This document shows, piece by piece, positions 60,601 through 64,000 of a DNA stretch of 64,000 nucleotides. The DNA is from Pezizomycotina sp. ARF18 (Eukaryota > Ascomycota). Position 1 is the stretch's first letter. The number at the start of each line of letters is the position of its first letter. The translations under genes and the position numbers were made by a program. The stretch spans positions 672,827 through 736,826 of the forward strand of contig AZLU01000002.1 of assembly GCA_002224055.1 (NCBI GenBank), read 5' to 3'. The notes under the pieces were generated by a model. That model was not told where the DNA came from. It searched no databases and saw only the letters and a program-made list of their open reading frames with translations.

Positions 60601-63600
60601 ATCAATTCGCATGGCCTCTCTTTGAATTCTACTACGTGCGTTTGAAAATCTGGTATCCAAGGAGAATATGTTCTGTCCTATAGCGAAACACGACAAGGAC
60701 AGCATCTTTAATCGCAATACGCGAACCAACAAATCCAGATTTCGGAGTTGGTGGATATAGCTGAGGCAAGGACAGCGACATCACGCATACACCGCTATCT
60801 AGAGGCATTCTGTTGTTTTGAGTGTCAGTCGGCAATACCCTAGATTTGCGCTACGATGCGCCGACATAGCTCACAATATTACCAGTCATGGGAAACCCGC
60901 CTGCGAATTGCTCCGATTGCCGGGTATTGGATAAATCAAAGCAAAATCTAGGATTAGTTAATGACCGTGGTAACACATGATATTATCTGGCGGTTCGCAA
61001 CCAGCTACGACGTCATATATAACTGGAAGCATTCCGCGCCGAGGGTATATCTCGTAGTATGTCATCAAAACATGACCAGTAACAATATTAAAGTAATCTA
61101 GGCATGAAGGCGAATTATAAATCGCAATAATTGATCGGTAAGAGCTTATACCAACGGAATTCCCTTGTTTTATGCCATATTTAGAGTATAGACAACAAGA
61201 AATATATCGTGACGACGCGAAGTCTCTGCCGCATAGGAAAATCAAGACGCGCGCGCGAGATACGACCTTACTCTATTCTAGGGCATTAAGCAAGATTGTT
61301 AATAAAACAAGAGAATTTGGTAGGAAACGCCGTTGGATAACACTTTAGCGATTAAAATCTAGGCGCGCGGTTCGGAAACTTTCATATTCACTGTTAGCCA
61401 TAGTCCACGCCAGATCTGCCAAGTGATAGAATTTTCTCGTTGTTCTATTTCTTAGCATTATATAAAAGCTGGTTGCTTTAATGTTAGCAACAGCCGGATT
61501 CTGCTATAGCCAGTGTTTAAATCGAAGGTGTTTCTCAAGGTGGTCGGAATTCCATCATACGCAGGCAGGTAAAATAAGGAAATCGAACGCAACGCCTGCA
61601 GAGAATAATTCAAGCGATTTCAATAAGAGGAGGGAGGACGATGGATAGAAAAAGCATGTGCAACTGTCATCTCAAGAAGAACTGTAAATAATAGGAATGA
61701 ATTAATCGTTTGTACGCGCACACTCGAAACAAATACGAAATTCTTATTCGACGTTTTCAATTTTAGCTTTTTACGCTTTTTTTGCGAAGATCTGTGGGGG
61801 AAACATGTCAAGATCTTCGCTTGCATACGTTTTTGCCTTATTTTCTTTTATTTTGCCCCACCACTCTACCAACACTCTACGCACTATCCACACTCCACCG
61901 CCGCGATGCCACCGTTCATTGGAGATGATCTGTTGTGTCTGTTCCAAACGATCGTCAATTTTAATGCCGATTGTAAAAAAAGCGAAAAAGCCGTTGGGTC
62001 ACGCTTTATTTCAAGGGTTTTTGCACAATTCCTTACGATCCCAAATTCGCATGTAACAAGAAAGAGGAGGGAAATAGAAAAGAAAGAAAAGAAGGAAAGA
62101 AAGAGTAGTCTTGTACTATTTGAAACAAGCTCATATAATAGACAAGACTTAAGGCTTCGGTTGTATTCATTTGCCTAAAAAGATTCCCATGGTGTATGTA
62201 ACAAAAATCCCACAAAAACAGGCGAATAATAGCCTACAGCTGTAGGTAGCTATGAAAGAAGTGATAAGATCCCCACCATTTTTGTTATCAGGCAATCGAA
62301 ACCCTCTAACAAGGCTCTATAGAAAACGCTAAGAAAGAAGCACGTGTGGTATGATGTCGTCTTAGCTTTCTTTCAGTTTTCTGTACTCTCGGGAAATAAA
62401 TGTAAGAGAAAGAAAATTCTAGATGTGCACGTTCGCTGTATACTTATTTTGCCCAATGAAGTTACTACGATGGCCCCCGTATGTTCGGAGCAATGACGGG
62501 TGACACTCGGCCGGTTGCCCGACAGCTACACAAACTGTTCTTTGCGTATAACTGAGAAAATTAAAGACAAGAATTTAAATTTTGTCGTAATAAGAAGAAA
62601 AAGGTCAGCGCTTAGAATCGAAAGCGAAAACGCTAAGACAACCGTGTCGCGGTTTTTTCGCATAGTAGCAAGCTATAAGAAATGAATAACCCGTTCATGC
62701 ATGGAGATAAATGAGGGTTCTTTATATCGCCACATTGCATCGTGAAGCGAAAAAAAAAAAAAAAAAAAAAAATAGCGCGAATAATCATCATATGAAGCGA
62801 CGAGGATCTTTTAATCGTAAAAATAAATTATTGAACGGCAAAATTGCGTAGCTATTGTTCAACAGAAATCAAAGGATGCATGTTCTCAGCAATCAAAGCG
62901 TCAAGGCTTCGAGCCCGATTGCCATATATCCCGGGCCCTTGTATCAAAATCCGGACATTGTGAGCGGCGTTAGCGTTCGCGAACGAAAGCTATTTTTATT
63001 TTCCAGAAACCTGCGGTCAGATAAACGTCACTTGTATGTACGTTTCGGTCACGATCGTTAAGGAACAACGGGTTTTCCCCGTTTCCTTGCTAAATTTCTT
63101 TTCCCTTGCTAATTTTTTGTTACCGAACTTCCGACTTGATTTTATTTTATTTTATTTTATTTTGTAAGGGTCCTCTGGTGTAAAGCACGTTTCTGCTACC
63201 AATAAAAAGGCGACTTTTTTCTTTTTTTTCGCCCAGCACACGACATTACTACTAAAAAAAAAAAAAAAAAAATAACCACTAATAGAAATGAACGAATGAA
63301 ATAAACAAGTCTTGTATAACGAGAAAAAAAAATCGCTTCACGTGGCGGTGAAAAAGACCATGCTGCTCGCATTCACTTGGACCCTGTTAAATAGTTGAAA
63401 TTTTCTGAAGAACGAACAAGTAAATTTGAATACAGAGGCACAAAAAAAAAAAAAAGAAATGAAAAAAAATCTGTAATTTTAAAGGCGGATAGGGGATAGC
63501 GAAGTGATTGATAGAAGGAAGCTTCCGACGAGCCAAACGATTTTTCTTGGTTCTGGTAGTTCTGGGCCCTTGTCCACGGAAAAGGCGAGAAGGACCGGAC

Positions 63601-63885
63601 CATTTTTAGCTTCGATATCTTTTTTTGGTGGGAAAAAGGCGACAGTTAAAAAATTTCCTAAAATATCATACTCGACGAGAAAATTTTTCTCTTATATGAA
63701 CTGCTCCGTTCCCCTCGATCGTTTATACCTCTCTATACCCGTTTTCTCCATTCTTTGAACATTTGCCTACTTGATTCTATTCAAAGCAATTGCGATTCTT
63801 GCTTTTCTGCAATTGTGGGAGTAAATTCCTTCTCGACGTATTCGCCGTGGTAGGGTTAGGTATGAAATAAGCCGTGGAGCTTCTC

Positions 63886-63925
<40 letters not shown>

Positions 63926-64000
63926 GCTAGAATTCTCTCTTTTTTTTTTTTTTCTGCTGCTGTACATAAGTCTCTTAAACACTGCAGCAGACTGCATTCT
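57621..64000. other. AT-rich gene-free stretch with homopolymer tracts
   Basis: No domain-bearing gene found. Long A or T runs lie at about 58084-58098, 62751-62772, 63255-63273, 63886-63910 and 63939-63953, and a (TTTTA)n tract at 63138-63163. Possible but unsupported coding pieces: 58788-59135 (plus, CLEHYEPQIFKAHEDGIHST) and 60104-60418 (plus, a Thr-rich part then a hydrophobic RLIIYLLITLQLRYL). Both lack neighbouring exons. Confidence 0.5.
63138..63163. repeat. (TTTTA)n pentanucleotide repeat
   Basis: About five TTTTA units in gene-free DNA. Confidence 0.85.

Overview
The window looks like nuclear DNA of a filamentous ascomycete (Pezizomycotina). Genes carry short GT-AG introns of about 58-97 nt with CTAAC/CTAAT-type branch points. 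The gene set is fungal: a PalA/Rim20 BRO1-domain protein, an Hlj1-like DnaJ, a Pof1-like NMN adenylyltransferase, a steroid 5-alpha-reductase relative, an HSPA12-type Hsp70 and a Helo-like STAND N-terminal domain. The genus cannot be named from sequence alone. Most genes show small frame changes every few hundred bases although recognisable protein continues on both sides. This affects housekeeping and accessory genes alike, and 56851-57620 is a run of N, so uncorrected single-base indels in the assembly are the simplest explanation; real decay of some loci cannot be excluded.

Layout. 1-11.8 kb is AT-rich and has no convincing protein gene. It holds a dense family of a 13-bp motif (consensus near CTATCGTGAGATT) and one tRNA-Arg(ACG) gene interrupted inside its T arm. 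11.9-15.4 kb is a Kelch-type membrane protein gene. 16.7-17.0 kb is a well-supported U1 snRNA gene with telobox and TATA. 17.5-20.0 kb holds small hypothetical and F-box-type genes. 20.5-26.8 kb (minus) is the highlight: about 2,090 codons of continuous coding material joining two sugar-phosphate-cyclase domains, a ROK-family sugar/cyclitol kinase, a zinc MDR dehydrogenase and a phosphoglucose-isomerase-like domain. 28.1-29.7 kb (minus) is an HGSNAT-like membrane acetyltransferase.

31.9-39.1 kb holds a Helo-like protein, two minus-strand hypothetical genes (one a single-pass membrane protein with a stalk) and an HSPA12-type Hsp70. 41.3-43.3 kb holds a small secreted protein and a protein with LKLDA repeats. 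43.6-43.95 kb holds a second snRNA-like locus whose promoter layout and 5' end match the U1 gene but whose body is different. 44.3-54.8 kb is gene-dense: 5-alpha-reductase, Pof1-like, PalA, Hlj1-like and an unrecognised acidic protein. 54.8-64 kb is again AT-rich and nearly gene-free, with many long A/T runs.

How the parts may work together. The 20.5-26.8 kb gene combines enzyme types used separately in bacterial C7-cyclitol pathways (cyclase AcbC/ValA, ROK-type cyclitol kinase AcbM/ValC, cyclitol dehydrogenase AcbL). It resembles in principle the AROM polypeptide, where a related cyclase (dehydroquinate synthase) is fused to its pathway partners. It is the best candidate here for an undescribed system. 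The U1 gene and its look-alike are the best RNA candidates.
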